NCBI GenBank assembly: GCA_033819885.1
Contig: JAQYUZ010000049.1
Span: 59,877-123,876, forward strand
Length of the DNA: 64,000 bases
Source of the DNA: Microbotryomycetes sp. JL201
Lineage: Eukaryota > Basidiomycota > Microbotryomycetes
Direction of reading: 5' to 3'
A model generated the notes under the pieces. That model worked only from the letters and a program-made list of their open reading frames with translations. It was not told the origin of the DNA and searched no databases. The translations under genes were made by a program, and so were the position numbers. Shown here one piece after another: positions 32,169 through 46,418 of this stretch. Numbering within the stretch: the first letter of the stretch is position 1; every line of letters begins with the position of its first letter.

Positions 32169-33501
32169 AAGGGGCGCGACACGGCGGCGGCAACAATGGC
32201 GACAGGGGCAAGAGAACAAAACTCGGGCATGCATCCCGCGTCTGATGTACCAAGCCACGTATCCTACTTGGCGGTACCCTCCATCCAGCTGCTCCAACTC
32301 GCTACCTTAGTCGGGTGGCTCGACGGCGGCTGCCCCGACTGCGCACGAGGGTCCGTGCACCACAGACAGTGGCCCGAGCTTGACCGGTCCGTCTTGAAGC
32401 AATCCGTCGCGAGCAATCACGCTGGCGTAAGCGTGACTTGCTCTGCAAAGCAACTGTTGCGAGCTCGGGAGTCGTCTGGTTGTGCGCCGGATTACCGCGG
32501 GGCGGCATCGGACCTTTTTGCAAGCTCAATTGTCGCGCGCCGCGCCATCCGCGAGTCGAGTACCTCAGAATGGTCGAGCCGAGAGACACAAAGCGTACGA
32601 TCTACACTGTCGCGACTGGCTCGATAATGCAACATTGAGGCGCGCGCGCCGCCCGCGTCACCGGCCAAGCTCGTTCGAACCGCTCCGCCGTTGGTCTGCC
32701 GACTGCAATACCGAGTAGCTCACACATGGCGGCAAAGCATCGTCTTGGAGCGTGGCATACACTACCCTGGACGTCCGCGCGCGCAGGCGACCGGCCCGTC
32801 GACGCGGTCGATCGATCGAGTTCGGCCCGAGCAACGAACCGTGACGACACAACACCAGTCGACCGCGCACTCTTGAGCATTCGGGCATGTGATCGAGTCG
32901 ACCCCGGTGCGTTGCGCATTCGCAACATGTCTGCAGCGGCTGTCGACGCGCTATCGACAGGGGGTTACCCTCCGAGCGACATTGCATCCAACACCAGAGT
33001 GTCCTCCTGTGACATTAAGGCTCTCTTGTGCCCGGGGCGCCTGACTGCTTGACATTGAGTGCTGAGCCCCGACTAACGCTTGCCGATTGGCGCGCTCTGG
33101 TGCCGCCTGCTTTCGTGATTGACCTATCGTCAACGGCTGAGCGCGACCGAGCAGAAACCTCACGCATGGTCGCCGAGTCAAACGAGCTGCAGTGCTGGCT
33201 CGACCGTAGTTGCAACGTTCAAAACGAGGCGCGAAACAGCGCTGACGCGCCGCATCCGATTGTGCGTATACTTCATAGTGAGGGGGCGATATAAGCTTCG
33301 CGTGTTGTTCGTATTTTTAAATATCAAGACAGGCAATGTCAACGGATTGACGCACCTCGCGGCTATCCCGAAGGCCCATTTGAGCTTTTGGGCATATGAA
33401 ATCAGCATCAGGGTAACGTGACAGCAGCAAGCTTTGTTTTCAAAATAGCACGCGGGTATCTGTTCTTGGAATCAATTATTCTAAGAGGCCAATCTTCGAG
33501 T
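32093..33501. other. CpG-dense spacer without a supported gene
   Basis: About 1.4 kb between the minus palindromic gene (and its upstream repeat) and array gene F. It is CG-rich with runs such as gcgcgcgcc (32641) and cgatcgatcg (32808-32819). Several open frames exist (plus strand 32726-33052 and 33028-33294) but none shows recognisable protein character, splice-linked partners or similarity to the array. It could hold a decayed gene or promoter DNA. Confidence 0.45.
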
Positions 33502-34706
33502 TCAGAGACCATAGCGATTGCGTTGACGCTTGGTAGTCTTTGCCAAATGTCCTTGACCAACCACCGTCAAGGCCACGTGTGACGAGTTGGTATGATTCAG
33601 ATCGTGTCCGCTTGTCTGTCCTTCTTCGTGATTGCGGTCTTCTTTCGTGTCGAGAGAAATTGGTTTTTCGAGCTCAGGCCTCAAAGAGACGCGGTTAAAG
33701 CTGACTTGTACCTCGATACCGCCTTGGCGGAACAGCTTCTGACGATCTCGGGTGTACGCCTTGCGCACTTGTTTGAATTCTTGCTCGTCAGGCCAGAAGT
33801 GGCTCAGCGCGCGATAATCCGGGGCGTTGAGCTGGGGCAAAAGAGAATGTCAAAAACTTGACTCAAACCTCGTCCTCAGAGCATGATACTTGCCCAGCGG
33901 TCATGTTGCTCTTCCTGAGACAAGTGTATCGCTCCAGGCTGAGTCAGGGCCAGCTGAAATGAGAGATGATGAGACCTTGGCTCGCTGGCATCTCATTTTT
34001 TAACTCACATAACAGTACCACTGCATCAATGCGCCATGTACTTTTGCCAAAGCGGCAACGTCAGGCTCAGTCAAAAGACTGTTCACCTTGTTGACAACTT
34101 GATCGACAATGAACGCAGCGACGAGCCCTTCGCGACGCAGAGCTGCCGCAAGTGCCCGATTGATCTCGGCCGGGAACACGTGCTGAAAGTAAATGCCGTG
34201 CTGGAAAGCATGCTCGAGCTTCTCAATCGTCAGTTTACCGTAAAACAGAGACTTGCCAGGGCTGAGCTCACTAGCTGCTTTTGTGTCTGTTTGGTCAAAA
34301 CGTCTAAAGGTCAATCTGTGGCCCAGGTCGAGGAAAGTGCTCTGAACCCACTTCTGGATCCCCGCTGTGATGAATTTGGAAGAATAAGTGCTTTTCTTCG
34401 GTGCGCTGACAGCGTTGCACCCGAAAAGTCAGCCGTAAGCAAATTTTCTCAAGTGCGGTCAGCCCTAACCATCACCGCCATCTCATAGGCCGTCTGACTG
34501 GGTTCTGCGGAGGCATCGATGCGTGCCAGCGAAGCACGAGCTCGTTCAAGGTAGAAGACCCGGTATGTGTCAAAGTAGTGACGGAGCTCGGAAGGAAGTG
34601 TCGGCGTCTCGAGTGCCTGAATGTAGCGAACAAGACGAGCGCGGGCTGCTCCAATAGAGCGGATCTCAGCGTTGGCCCTGCGAGCTTCCTCCCCTTCTTC
34701 TGCCAT
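33502..34706 (-). CDS. Array paralogue F, unrecognised helical protein
   Basis: Six phase-0 exons: 34706-34470, 34405-34352 (54), 34286-34272 (15), 34218-34009, 33953-33894 (60), 33831-33502; 301 aa. Exon sizes 2, 3 and 5 equal those of gene B. Exon 1: GAARARLVRYIQALETPTL, RVFYLERARASLARID, ends YEMAVM. Exon 4: LEHAFQHGIYFQHVFPAEI, ALRREGLVAAFIVDQVVN, ends LMQWYCY. Exon 5: LALTQPGAIHLSQEEQHDRW, similar to C (LALREPGRTQ). Last exon starts LNAPDYRALSHFWPDEQEF, matching C (LSVPDYSVMKRTW), and ends in a basic TKRQRNRYGL. C and F are sister copies. Intron 5 (33893-33832) has a GCAAGT donor. No known domain; probably soluble. Confidence 0.65.
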
Positions 34707-35026
34707 GTATCACAGAGGCGCGCTGGGAAGGGAACGAATGCTTTGCGTCCAGTGGTCGCATCATGGGGCTCGATCCCTCGAGGAGTCACCTAGCGCAGTC
34801 AGGCTGTGCTGCACTGCATGTGTCATGCAATGGAGTCAAACATTCTGTAAAAACCTCACGGTTCCTTCCTTATGGTCAGTTTGAGTGGTTCACTGTCACG
34901 TTGAATCAGCTTTTTCGGGTCCATGCCCCAAACCCGAGTCTCCGTAAAGACTCTAACGGACCACGAGGCACATACAAGCCTTTCAAAATAATCGAGTAAT
35001 CATTGCAAAACTCGATTAAACATTTT

Positions 35027-36167
35027 CTACAAATAGCGCCTGCCTTGAGCGCGCGACAGTTCAGCGTTGAAACCGCTTGGGAGGATGCGCATGCGCGAAC
35101 GAACGTGTGTGTCTCTGCGAGACAGAGATTGAACACGTCGCGACAACTCATTCTGCCCTAAAGAGTCAATGCCGTCCAACACTGCTTGTTCGAGATGGAT
35201 AGGCACGAATGGCTCGGAGTCAAAAACTCGATTGAGCAAATGGGCGCGCGTAGCGTTGATGCTCGTCGACCAGTTGTGCTTGAATTTGTCGAGAAAAACG
35301 TAATTGGGTACAAGATCCTTGAGGGCTTGGTCAGATATAAATTGCTCGTCAGAGTCGAATGCTTACATTCATCTGCGCGTTCTCGGCAGTGCTCGTGAGT
35401 CCGGCTTGATAGTACGCCCACTTCAGAATCATGTCAGCAAACGTGCCAGGTGCGCAGGCAAGAGAACTTTGGCGCAAAGCTCGCACCTGCATTCGCCAAC
35501 GAAAGAACGACGCCAGCACTTGGGCCACAGTCTTGCACTGAGCGCCGTTCATTTTCTTTGGATGGCATGATCCATGCAGTTCAACCAGCACCGCTTGAGC
35601 CGCTTGAAGTTCAACGTTTCGGCGAGCCTGGACCGCATGGCGGCGTCGAACAATTTCAGAGCTGAGCGGCTCAACGGTCTGGGGAGGAAGTTTCACGAGT
35701 CCCCGGTAGATTTCGCCTTCAAGAATCAGTTTCGCTTCATCGAATTGCTCCTGAGGATACATCCGTGACAAAGCGTCAGTAAAGGCAAGAATGAGCCTTG
35801 GCTGCAGACGGACCTTCAATGACAAAGTCGTGTTCAACTGATTCAGCCACCTTTGAGCTTCCTTCCCCTGCAAGTAAAAGATCAATGATGGCAAGCCTGG
35901 GGACAGCGGGTTAGGTTTGAGCGCAAGGCTTACCAAGATCCATAAATCTGTTTCTCGCTCGTTCAACGCAGTGCTTTCTCGCTTCAATTCAACTGCCGTA
36001 GCCATCTCGTCGAGTGTCTTGCCTAGATCTGCAGGCGTCCGATGGGCGCCCCGCACTCGTCCGAGTCGCTCAATGAATAAAATGTACTCCTCGAGTTTTT
36101 GGCGAGGCGCTGTCGCAATGTGAGCCTTGACGCCCTCATTGACGTTTTCGCCCACAGATGGCATCAT
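35027..36167 (-). CDS. Array paralogue G, unrecognised helical protein with fused exons
   Basis: Four exons, all phase 0: 36167-35934, 35867-35487, 35420-35367 (54), 35317-35027; 319 aa. Exon 1 contains PRQKLEEYILFIERLGRV and then LDEMATAVELKRES, so it covers what exons 1 and 2 encode in the paralogues. Exon 2 is long (381 nt), mostly helical and ends ASFFRWRMQ at the site where others end QWYYE/YYYFD. Exon 3 (WAYYQAGLTSTAENAQMN) is the 54-60-nt exon. The last exon starts DLVPNYVFLDKFKHNW, matching C (VPDY) and F (APDY), and ends basic. Function unknown. It closes the array and is divergent to the large disordered-protein gene. Confidence 0.6.
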
Positions 36168-37149
36168 CTTTTTTTTCTCTGCGTCAGATCAGGAAAACAA
36201 TCTTTCTTGCCTGCGTGTTGGCATCACAGGTCCGCGGGTAGTTGACATCTGAAACTCCTGTTGTGATCACGGCGAGCGCGGGCGGTGCAATGCAAGTTGT
36301 GCATCTGACAAGGTGGTCTTGGGAGGTAGACTTGGTGCATTGTGCACAAAAATTTACAGGGCCAGCGGCAATCAAAGTTGAAGTCGACGCTCAGGCCTCG
36401 CTGGGCTCTGCACCCTTGCCGCTCTGTCATCCATGCCTCATCAGACCTGAGCATGCACAATGCACAGTCAGATACAGACCTATCGCCACTGTGTGCAGCA
36501 AAGTTCGCGCGGTAATGTTGAGTTCGCCGCGTCGACGTTGACGCTCTGTATAGCGCCAAGCAGCACCCAAGACGACGTCAACGGGAACATGATGGGTCAC
36601 CTATAATCATCTCGCTGTTTCCAGCCAAGTGACGGCTCGTGCGCATGCTTTGCGGCATTTCAGACAGGGAGATAGGCCTGCAGGACTTGAATGACTGCAC
36701 AGCAGAATCACCGGATTATTGACCATGTTCGATTGACTCGTCGCTCGGGCCGCGTCGCGCTCGTCTGTGCACACTTGGCTCCTCGCCACCGGCCCGCAGC
36801 GTTGGCGAGGCGCGGGAAACTCAGGGCGTTGTTTGCCCCCCTGCAGCTTTGCGCGAGCAAGAGAGAACGAAAATAGTACAAGGCCTGCAGCCGCGTACCT
36901 TTCCTGACAATCTGCTCGCGCGTCATGCTCTGACTGAAGGCAGGAAAACTCTTTCAGAACGCGCTGGCTTGACGACCTCACGACCTTGTAAACGATCCTA
37001 GAAGCGACGCGCTGGCGTGTGTACTGCTCTGTCACGTTTTTCATTGCAAGCGACACGCGACTGTACTTGACGAATACCCACGACTGCCTACGATCACGCT
37101 CACGACCCCGTCCGACACAGTAGACATCCTGCACGAAAGCCAGCCCACA
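36168..37149. other. Divergent intergenic region
   Basis: About 980 bases between array gene G and the gene starting at 37150. Open frames on both strands (for example minus 36607-37362) lack coding character. It presumably contains two promoters; nothing more is recognised. Confidence 0.4.
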
Positions 37150-40100
37150 ATGACCCAGCGCCGCATCTCTCGGCCGTTGTCGAACGGCTCGCTGCTGTCC
37201 TACGCAACGCGCACGAGCGACCTGAGCCTGAGCGAGAAGCGCAGGTCGGCGTTGATCCACTACGAGGCAGATGAAACTTTTTGTAGCAGTGTGCTTCGAG
37301 CGGAGGATGTCCTGCGGCGCAGTCAACGCACAAGAAACGAGGATGACCGACGAGTAAGCCACGCTTTATTCTCGAGTGCGCCACAAGATGACCTCCTTCG
37401 ACAGCGCATGAACGATCCCATCGTCCGCAAAATGCGCTCACTTCCGTACCAGCAAGCGACTCAGCAACGACACAATGACGATACTACGAAGAGCCACGAT
37501 GACCAACCGCACGTCCACTTTAGACGCAATCCGACACAATCCTTGCTGCCTCGTCACTCAGCTCCCTTGTTGGCACATGCGCCTGCGCGAGTCACGCTAC
37601 AGCCTCCAGACGAGCCGACCTCCAAATTCTCATGCTCTTCGGCAGAGTCTAAAATTGGCTCACTCAGGTCAAAGGCTATTCGCGCGTCTCAAAGCCTGCT
37701 CAAGAACGCGCCAAGTCATCTCAGCCTGCGGCGTCGTACGTCGCAGAACGATCTGCTTGATGGCGAGCGACAACACGACGGATCGATACCAACAAAATCT
37801 TTCAAGGGCACTCTCAAGCGCCTGCGAACTAGTCAGCCTTCAAGCGCCTCGTCTCACGCCAAAAGCGATTCTGTCGATAGCTCCGTCTTCACTACGAGCA
37901 CGTCCTCGAAACATGGAAGCCAATTGTCTACATCGACCTCGTCGTCGAAGAAGAGCTGGGTTCGTAGGCTTGGACGCTTCATCAGTCGTAAACGCAGCAG
38001 CATCGTCGAAGAAGACGAGAAAGAGACGAGCGCCAGGTCGTCGCTACAGATTCGGGGACCCTTGAATGGTATGTTGTTCGCAGCTCATGTAACCATAGCT
38101 CATTCAACCGAATCCAGTCGCAACGCTGCCCGAGCGCGTCCGTCCACCTTCGCGGATTCCAATTTCGGCCGTCTTTGCTCATACTGAGCCGTACCGAAAC
38201 CGCTGCTCAGCCACGTTCGAATCTTCTGACGACAACACGACAGCAGCTCTTGCATCTCCGACGGCAAATCTGGCCCCGATTCACGACTCTATGCAACCAT
38301 TGATGCCCGCCATCTCTCTGCGCCCTAAACCTCCCAGTCCAGACACACGTGACCGAACTTTCGAACCACACAGCCCCGGCCGATTCAGGGACTTGATCGC
38401 TTCTGCATCAGCCTGCAGCTCTCCGGAAAAGACGTCTTCTGGCCTGCCCCTGCCGAACACGTCTCCTCGCAGTTCATACGATGACCCTATAAGCGAGCCG
38501 AGTCCAAAGAAACGAGCGCTCGGTCCGGAACAAATCATTGGAATGGAAGAAGCATGGCTGACGAGCCATCATGAAACGGACTGGATCGTCGAACAAAAGA
38601 GGGCAACGACAGACCTGGCCGCGTTGTTGTCCGGGCTAGAAGAAACCGAAGACATCAGCAGGCGAGTCGATGATAAGAGCATACAGAGCGTTGCGCCTCA
38701 AGTTTCTGTCGATTCGATCGTGTCTGATGTGCCTCAAGATTTGCACCAGCTCATTCTGGCCGTGTCAGATCACCTCTCAGAGTACTCGGTGACGACGGAA
38801 GCATTTGATCAGTATGGCCAGCGCGTGACATTTTCCAGGCAGGACGACACAGATTCGTCAATGTCGGACGATTCAGAAGGCAATGGCGAGCCACCGCTGT
38901 CATTGCAAGCGTATGCACGTCAGCAGCATGGCAACGCAGGAGTCTCGCCTAGTGGAACTTTGTCCACCGGTCCAGAGAGCCCACATTCGCCGCCAGGCTC
39001 ACTTCCCAACGAATGTGATGTTTCAACTGCAGGCAGTTTTGCAGGTGTAGCTACAGACGCCGTGTCTGCCGCCGCTGCTTTGCGACGCATGATCGAGTCA
39101 GACGACACGGCAGAGTGCGACTCTCGAGATAGCGCAATGTCGGTGCTTCAGATGGGCCGACCTACAGTGAGTCTAGCCTTCCTATGCGCCTTTTCTTGGC
39201 GTTCACATGCCACCTTTTGCAGCTGGGCGAAAAGATGCTTGACGAGGTCGACTTTGCCGTCTCGCTCGCCTCGCTCGTTCCAGACTACTCTCCTGCGCTT
39301 CCAACGCATACCACAACACCTGACCTACCTGTTTCCGTCCGCCGCGAGATGCATCAAGACATGACGACGTCGTCCTCTGAAGGATGGAGTCAAGCCGGAC
39401 GCGAATCGCCCGTTCCGTTGCCCGTCCGCTTGCCTCGAGGCAGCCTGGTCAGGTACTCTCAAATCGTCTCCGGACCTACGCTGCCTGTTGCCCTCGAGGC
39501 GACTTTAGACTCTATTGCGGCAGACCCGAAAGCTACAGCTGGCCCCAAACAGACGGTCACGTCAAATGGCAGCGGTTCCGGTTCACAATCAACAAACCTC
39601 AGCATCTCGTCTTTACCATTCTCGCCTTGTCCTCCACCCCGTCGTAGACGAGTACCTATGCTGACAGGACGCCGCCAGGCAATGAAGACTTTTCGGTTCC
39701 CTGGGCCAAGCGAGGATGGTGGATGCGTTTCAAGCCAGAGGACGTTCAACCCGCTCGAACAAATCACAAAGCGCCGGTCGCCGGAGTTGGTTGGTAAGAG
39801 AGAACCCGGTGGTTTGAGTGAGTTGTGGTCAACAGAGTCACCAGAAATGTGCTGACTGTGATTCAAGGCCCGTCACCGCGATCTCGCCAGCGCTCAAGCT
39901 CGAAAGGCAGCTCAAAGTCCCTCGAAAGCTCGCCTAGATCGCTACGTCAAATACCTTTGCAACCTTCAAGCGGAATCATCAACCATCTTCCGGGTCACAT
40001 CGGTCATTCTCGTCAAGTTTCTGTCGCCTCGAGCATCTCGCAAAGCGTCATCGTCGAAGACGAAGAAGAGAACGAGTTTTCCAAGGCAGAAGCGTCCGTG

Positions 40101-41071
40101 CCGTCCGAGATGGTTTTCGACTTGCAGTCTGAATTCGGTGTGCCACCTGTTGCGCAGACGAGTACCGTCGGATTGGATCTCGGTGCATCTCACCGTGGCT
40201 CCGCGCTCAAAATTGACGATACAGTCGATCAGTTGTTGGACGAATTGCATCGTATTATGGATGTGGAAGAGGCTCAAGTTCACAGAGTCTTGCGTAACTG
40301 GACGCAATTCGATTCTGATGCTCGAGACGAGATTCGTGCAAGTCATTGGAAATGGCCAGACACCGAGTGGTCAAGAGAAGCCCTCGCGCGTAAGTTCTTT
40401 GGGGACGACCATCAGCACAGTCTCGCTGATGAAAATCACTCGTGAAAGATTTTCTGATTCCAACTCGCGTGCGCGACATTCTCTTGTTCATCCTTGACTC
40501 GCAAACTCGCTTTCGTAGCTGCGTTCCTCCTCGTCCGCATGCTTCGTCGATCCTCGGCCTCCGGTCTCCGCCTATCTATCCAGATCATGCGCTTTCGCCA
40601 GCCACTCCCTTCGTGTCCGACACGTCAATGCAGACTGACTACGCCGTCATCGACAAGCCCGTCTCTCCCGTCCGATATTCCAAACCAAGCAAACCCGTCA
40701 ACCGCAGAATTCTCGCTACAAATTCTATCAACGCGTCTGAATCAACAAAAGGGTTCTCCCCTTTCACCGCCTTGCCGCCGAAACTATCGATTCGAAAAAA
40801 GCTACGTTCGTCATCACTTGTTCTTGTCGACAACTCTGTTCCACGAAAGACAGTGTCTCCTTCCAAACGTAAATCTGGAGTCGATACGAGCTTTCTCGGT
40901 GATTCGGTTGTTTCAAAGAGGCGTAAAGATCAATTCGACGCTGCCAGGCGCAAATTGGACGGCGTCGGAACTGCTTCTGAACAACAGAGTGAGGAAGACA
41001 CGATCGAGTTTGATAGAACGACACTCGGTACTGGATCAACATCCTTTCAAAAGTCAGTCCGAGTCTACTAG
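37150..41071 (+). CDS. Large, mostly disordered protein, unrecognised
   Basis: Five exons: 37150-38068, 38118-39166, 39223-39793, 39868-40441, 40519-41071; 1221 aa. The protein is Ser/Arg/Pro-rich throughout. Visible pieces: a basic patch KKSWVRRLGRFISRKRSS followed by an acidic stretch (about residue 270-295); AWLTSHHETDWIVEQKRATT and LHQLILAVSDHLSEYSVTT, which look folded; a helical segment DDTVDQLLDELHRIMDVEEA then WTQFDSDARDEIRASHWKWP; and a C-terminal basic region with SPSKRKSGV. The last intron uses a GTGAAA donor; a better GTAAGT at 40391 would break the frame. No known domain recognised; a scaffold or regulatory role is only a guess. Confidence 0.7.
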
Positions 41072-41410
41072 TCTTATCGTTTTGGTATGTGATGGTTGAC
41101 GTGGTTTTGGTTGGCTTGCGCAGGACGCCAAAAATGGTGAGCGCTCGAACAAAGTTCAAACGCAGGCAAGCGCTGTCTATGATACGTTGAGCATATGCGC
41201 GTACGGACTGGTGATTTATAGAGAACGAGTCTCTTTTCTCTTTCATCCTTGTCTGATATTGCAATAACTATGGGTTTCACACGCTCTCTCAACTTTGCCG
41301 TGAAGACGGAAACACTTCATCATGGATGTTATGTACAATGTCTTTGATTTACATGGCATAAGGCTAACGATGGATGCTATTACTTTCTACGATTCTTCGC
41401 CATCGTGAAA
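41072..41410. other. Convergent 3' region
   Basis: About 340 bases between two convergent stop codons. AT-rich stretches suit polyadenylation sites. No gene seen. Confidence 0.4.
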
Positions 41411-43216
41411 TCAGAAGAGGACAACAGCGAGAGCGCCAATGATCAAAGCGACGACGTTTGTTCCGAAATTCGTTTTCAGTCCCGGCGCGCTGTTGTGATG
41501 ATCTGCAGCCTTGGTCGCTGAACTTGAAGGTTCAGATTGATTGGCAGCAGATGCCGACCTGTCTGTGCGCGATGCCGAGGACGACGAAGTAGGTTTGCCA
41601 CTGCCAGTAGCAACGGCCGAAGACGACGAGGAGCCATTGCCTGACGTTGAAGATGGAACGGCCGATGAGCTTGTCGAGTTTGAGGCAAACTGCAAGACGT
41701 GGCCTTTGCCTGCTGCTGTTGGAGCGGCTAAAGAGACGGACGTCGTACCAGAGACCCATTGTTCGTAATTCGGGTAAGTGTAACCTTCAGTCTCGAGGTA
41801 AGGCGCAGTGTTGTTTGTGCAGACGGCGATCTGGGTCGTGATCGTGTCAGCCGGGCATGGCAAAGCTCGAAGCGAGTGCGAAAAACTCACAGGCATGACG
41901 CCACCAGTGTAAGCCTTGCCGATTTGAGGCAGGAATTGTTGAGAGAGAGCCATCGTTTCGTTGTTGAGTTCGTGAGACAAGACGATGGTACCAGACCTCG
42001 AATACTTTGCCGACACGTTGCCAATGATGTCTTCGTAATTTTGTTCGATCGCGGGAATGCCGACGTTGACCCATCGCCAGTCGTCCGTGTCTTCATTCCA
42101 TAGGACGGTTTGCATGTCCAGAGCATTGGCGATGTACCTGATACGGTCATCTACGTCACCGAACGGAGGACGCCAACCTCGAACTGTAACGCCGACGACG
42201 TCCTTGATGGCTTTTTTGGAAAAGTAAAGCTCGGCAAATGCTTGCTCGTTCGTGAGTCCGGTCATATAGTTATGAGACCATGTGTGAGCCATGATTTCGT
42301 GCCCGTCTGCCAATCCTCGTTGAGCTTCGAGAGGCCAATCGAGCACGTTGCTGCCAATGTAGAACAAGGTTGCCTTTTGGTTCTGGCTTTTCAGGTAGTC
42401 GTAGAAAGCGTTGTGTGTGCAGTTTGGTCCGTCGTCGAGTGTGTAGCCCCATGTGCGAGGCTCGTTGCACTGAGTCAGGTCGGCGGGCAAGGACTGATCT
42501 TTCGGCTTGTCACAGCCTGTATACGTCCACTACAAACGGAGCGCTTTACGTGAGTGAGGCTCGGCACAGACAAACGCGACGCGCCACAGGCATACCCAGC
42601 AATCTGGATCCTGGCCACCATTGTACCCGCCGTTCCACACGCCGTTTGGTGTGCCCTTTGGTGGAATGTTGGGAATCGAAGAGTTGATCTTTTTGAACAA
42701 TGCAACGACTTCTGGGTCAATGCTCCTACAATCGCGGTCCGTTGATTGCGTTAATACTCTCCGAACCCAGAAATAATTTTCGCAGGGCCGATTGCATGGG
42801 CGTCACTGCTACAAAGCTCACGGGTTGCTCAAGTCTGCGATTTCCCAGATCTGGGGGTACGTGTGAACCTGTTGTGACCATCCAACAGTCAGCGCCATGC
42901 GACCCAAGAAAAGCAGTCGCTGCGGCACAGCTGGGCTTTTTATAAATTCCGCGAATCGTTGACGCGCCTCGACGCGTTGCGAGCGGTGCAAAAAATAACG
43001 CCGCACTGTGCACATGTGCAAGACGGGAGGAAGGCTTACAATGTTGCTGACAGGAGGAAAGTCATACGGCACGCATTCTGCGTCTCCATAGAGTGTCGCT
43101 TGCTGCTGCCATGTCTTGGAGTCGCGAGGCTGAGGGCGGTGAGCGCTTGCGAGCGTCGAAGCGGCGACGAGCAGCTGCAGGCTCGTCGAGAGCACTGCAG
43201 ACTTTCGAGCACACAT
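41411..43216 (-). CDS. Chitin deacetylase (CE4), GPI-tailed
   Basis: Five exons: 43216-43040, 42850-42822 (29 nt), 42725-42596, 42529-41891, 41830-41411; 464 aa. Signal peptide AVLSTSLQLLVAASTLASA at the start. The NodB/CE4 motifs are present: YTLDDGPN (about residue 143, metal Asp), HEIMAHTWSHNYM (His-x3-His metal site), RGWRPPFGDVDD, DTDDWRW, and IVLSHEL. Cysteine-rich DPDCW/YTGCDK precedes the domain, as in fungal Cda proteins. The C-terminus has a long Ser-rich linker and a hydrophobic end (VVALIIGALAVVLF), so a GPI anchor is likely. Known reaction: deacetylation of N-acetylglucosamine in chitin to give chitosan at the cell wall. Confidence 0.92.
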
Positions 43217-43718
43217 GTTCCGTCAAGTGTGATAGGAGTTGACTGTGCCTCCTGACTTGATGATGGCGAAGGTGTAGACTGACGAAAGAACAGTGTAGAC
43301 TTGTTCGCAAGGTGGCGACTCGAGATCTGTCGAGGCACCGCACGGCCGTCTTGTCGCTAGCGTGCACAGCAGGAGGAACGAGGTCGGCACAAACAGGTAT
43401 GAAAGCACGCCCGAACCTGTGCACAGACTCGCTTTTTCTATCCCTTCCGAGCTGCGTGTAGATCGCAGCGGATCCGCGACCCGAGCAGGGTCCCGTCAGC
43501 GTCAGCTGCACCGCTCGGCAAGCTATTTTTGATCTCGGCGTATCCATTATCGACACTGCCTGCGCGTCGTAGCGACATCTCAATAGACATTGTACCTGCA
43601 CGCCAGCACTCGACAAGTTCGGTTCTGGAGCAAGGCTTGAATGCTATGTACAAAGCGCGCTAGCGGAGCGCTTTTTTTTTTTCTTTTCTTGCATCAACGA
43701 GTCCCACGCGGTGGCGCA
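43217..43718. other. Intergenic region
   Basis: About 500 bases upstream of chitin deacetylase and downstream of alpha-glucosidase. A T-rich tract lies at 43671-43690. No gene seen. Confidence 0.4.

Positions 43719-46418
<2,700 letters not shown>

Noticed and set aside
36607-37362. Long minus-strand open frame of about 250 codons
   Set aside because: Cys/Arg-rich, no domain, and it overlaps the first exon of the well-supported plus-strand gene at 37150; looks like an antisense shadow.
40391-40518. Alternative GTAAGT donor in the large disordered-protein gene
   Set aside because: It is a better consensus donor but leaves the last exon out of frame; the GTGAAA donor at 40442 keeps the frame.
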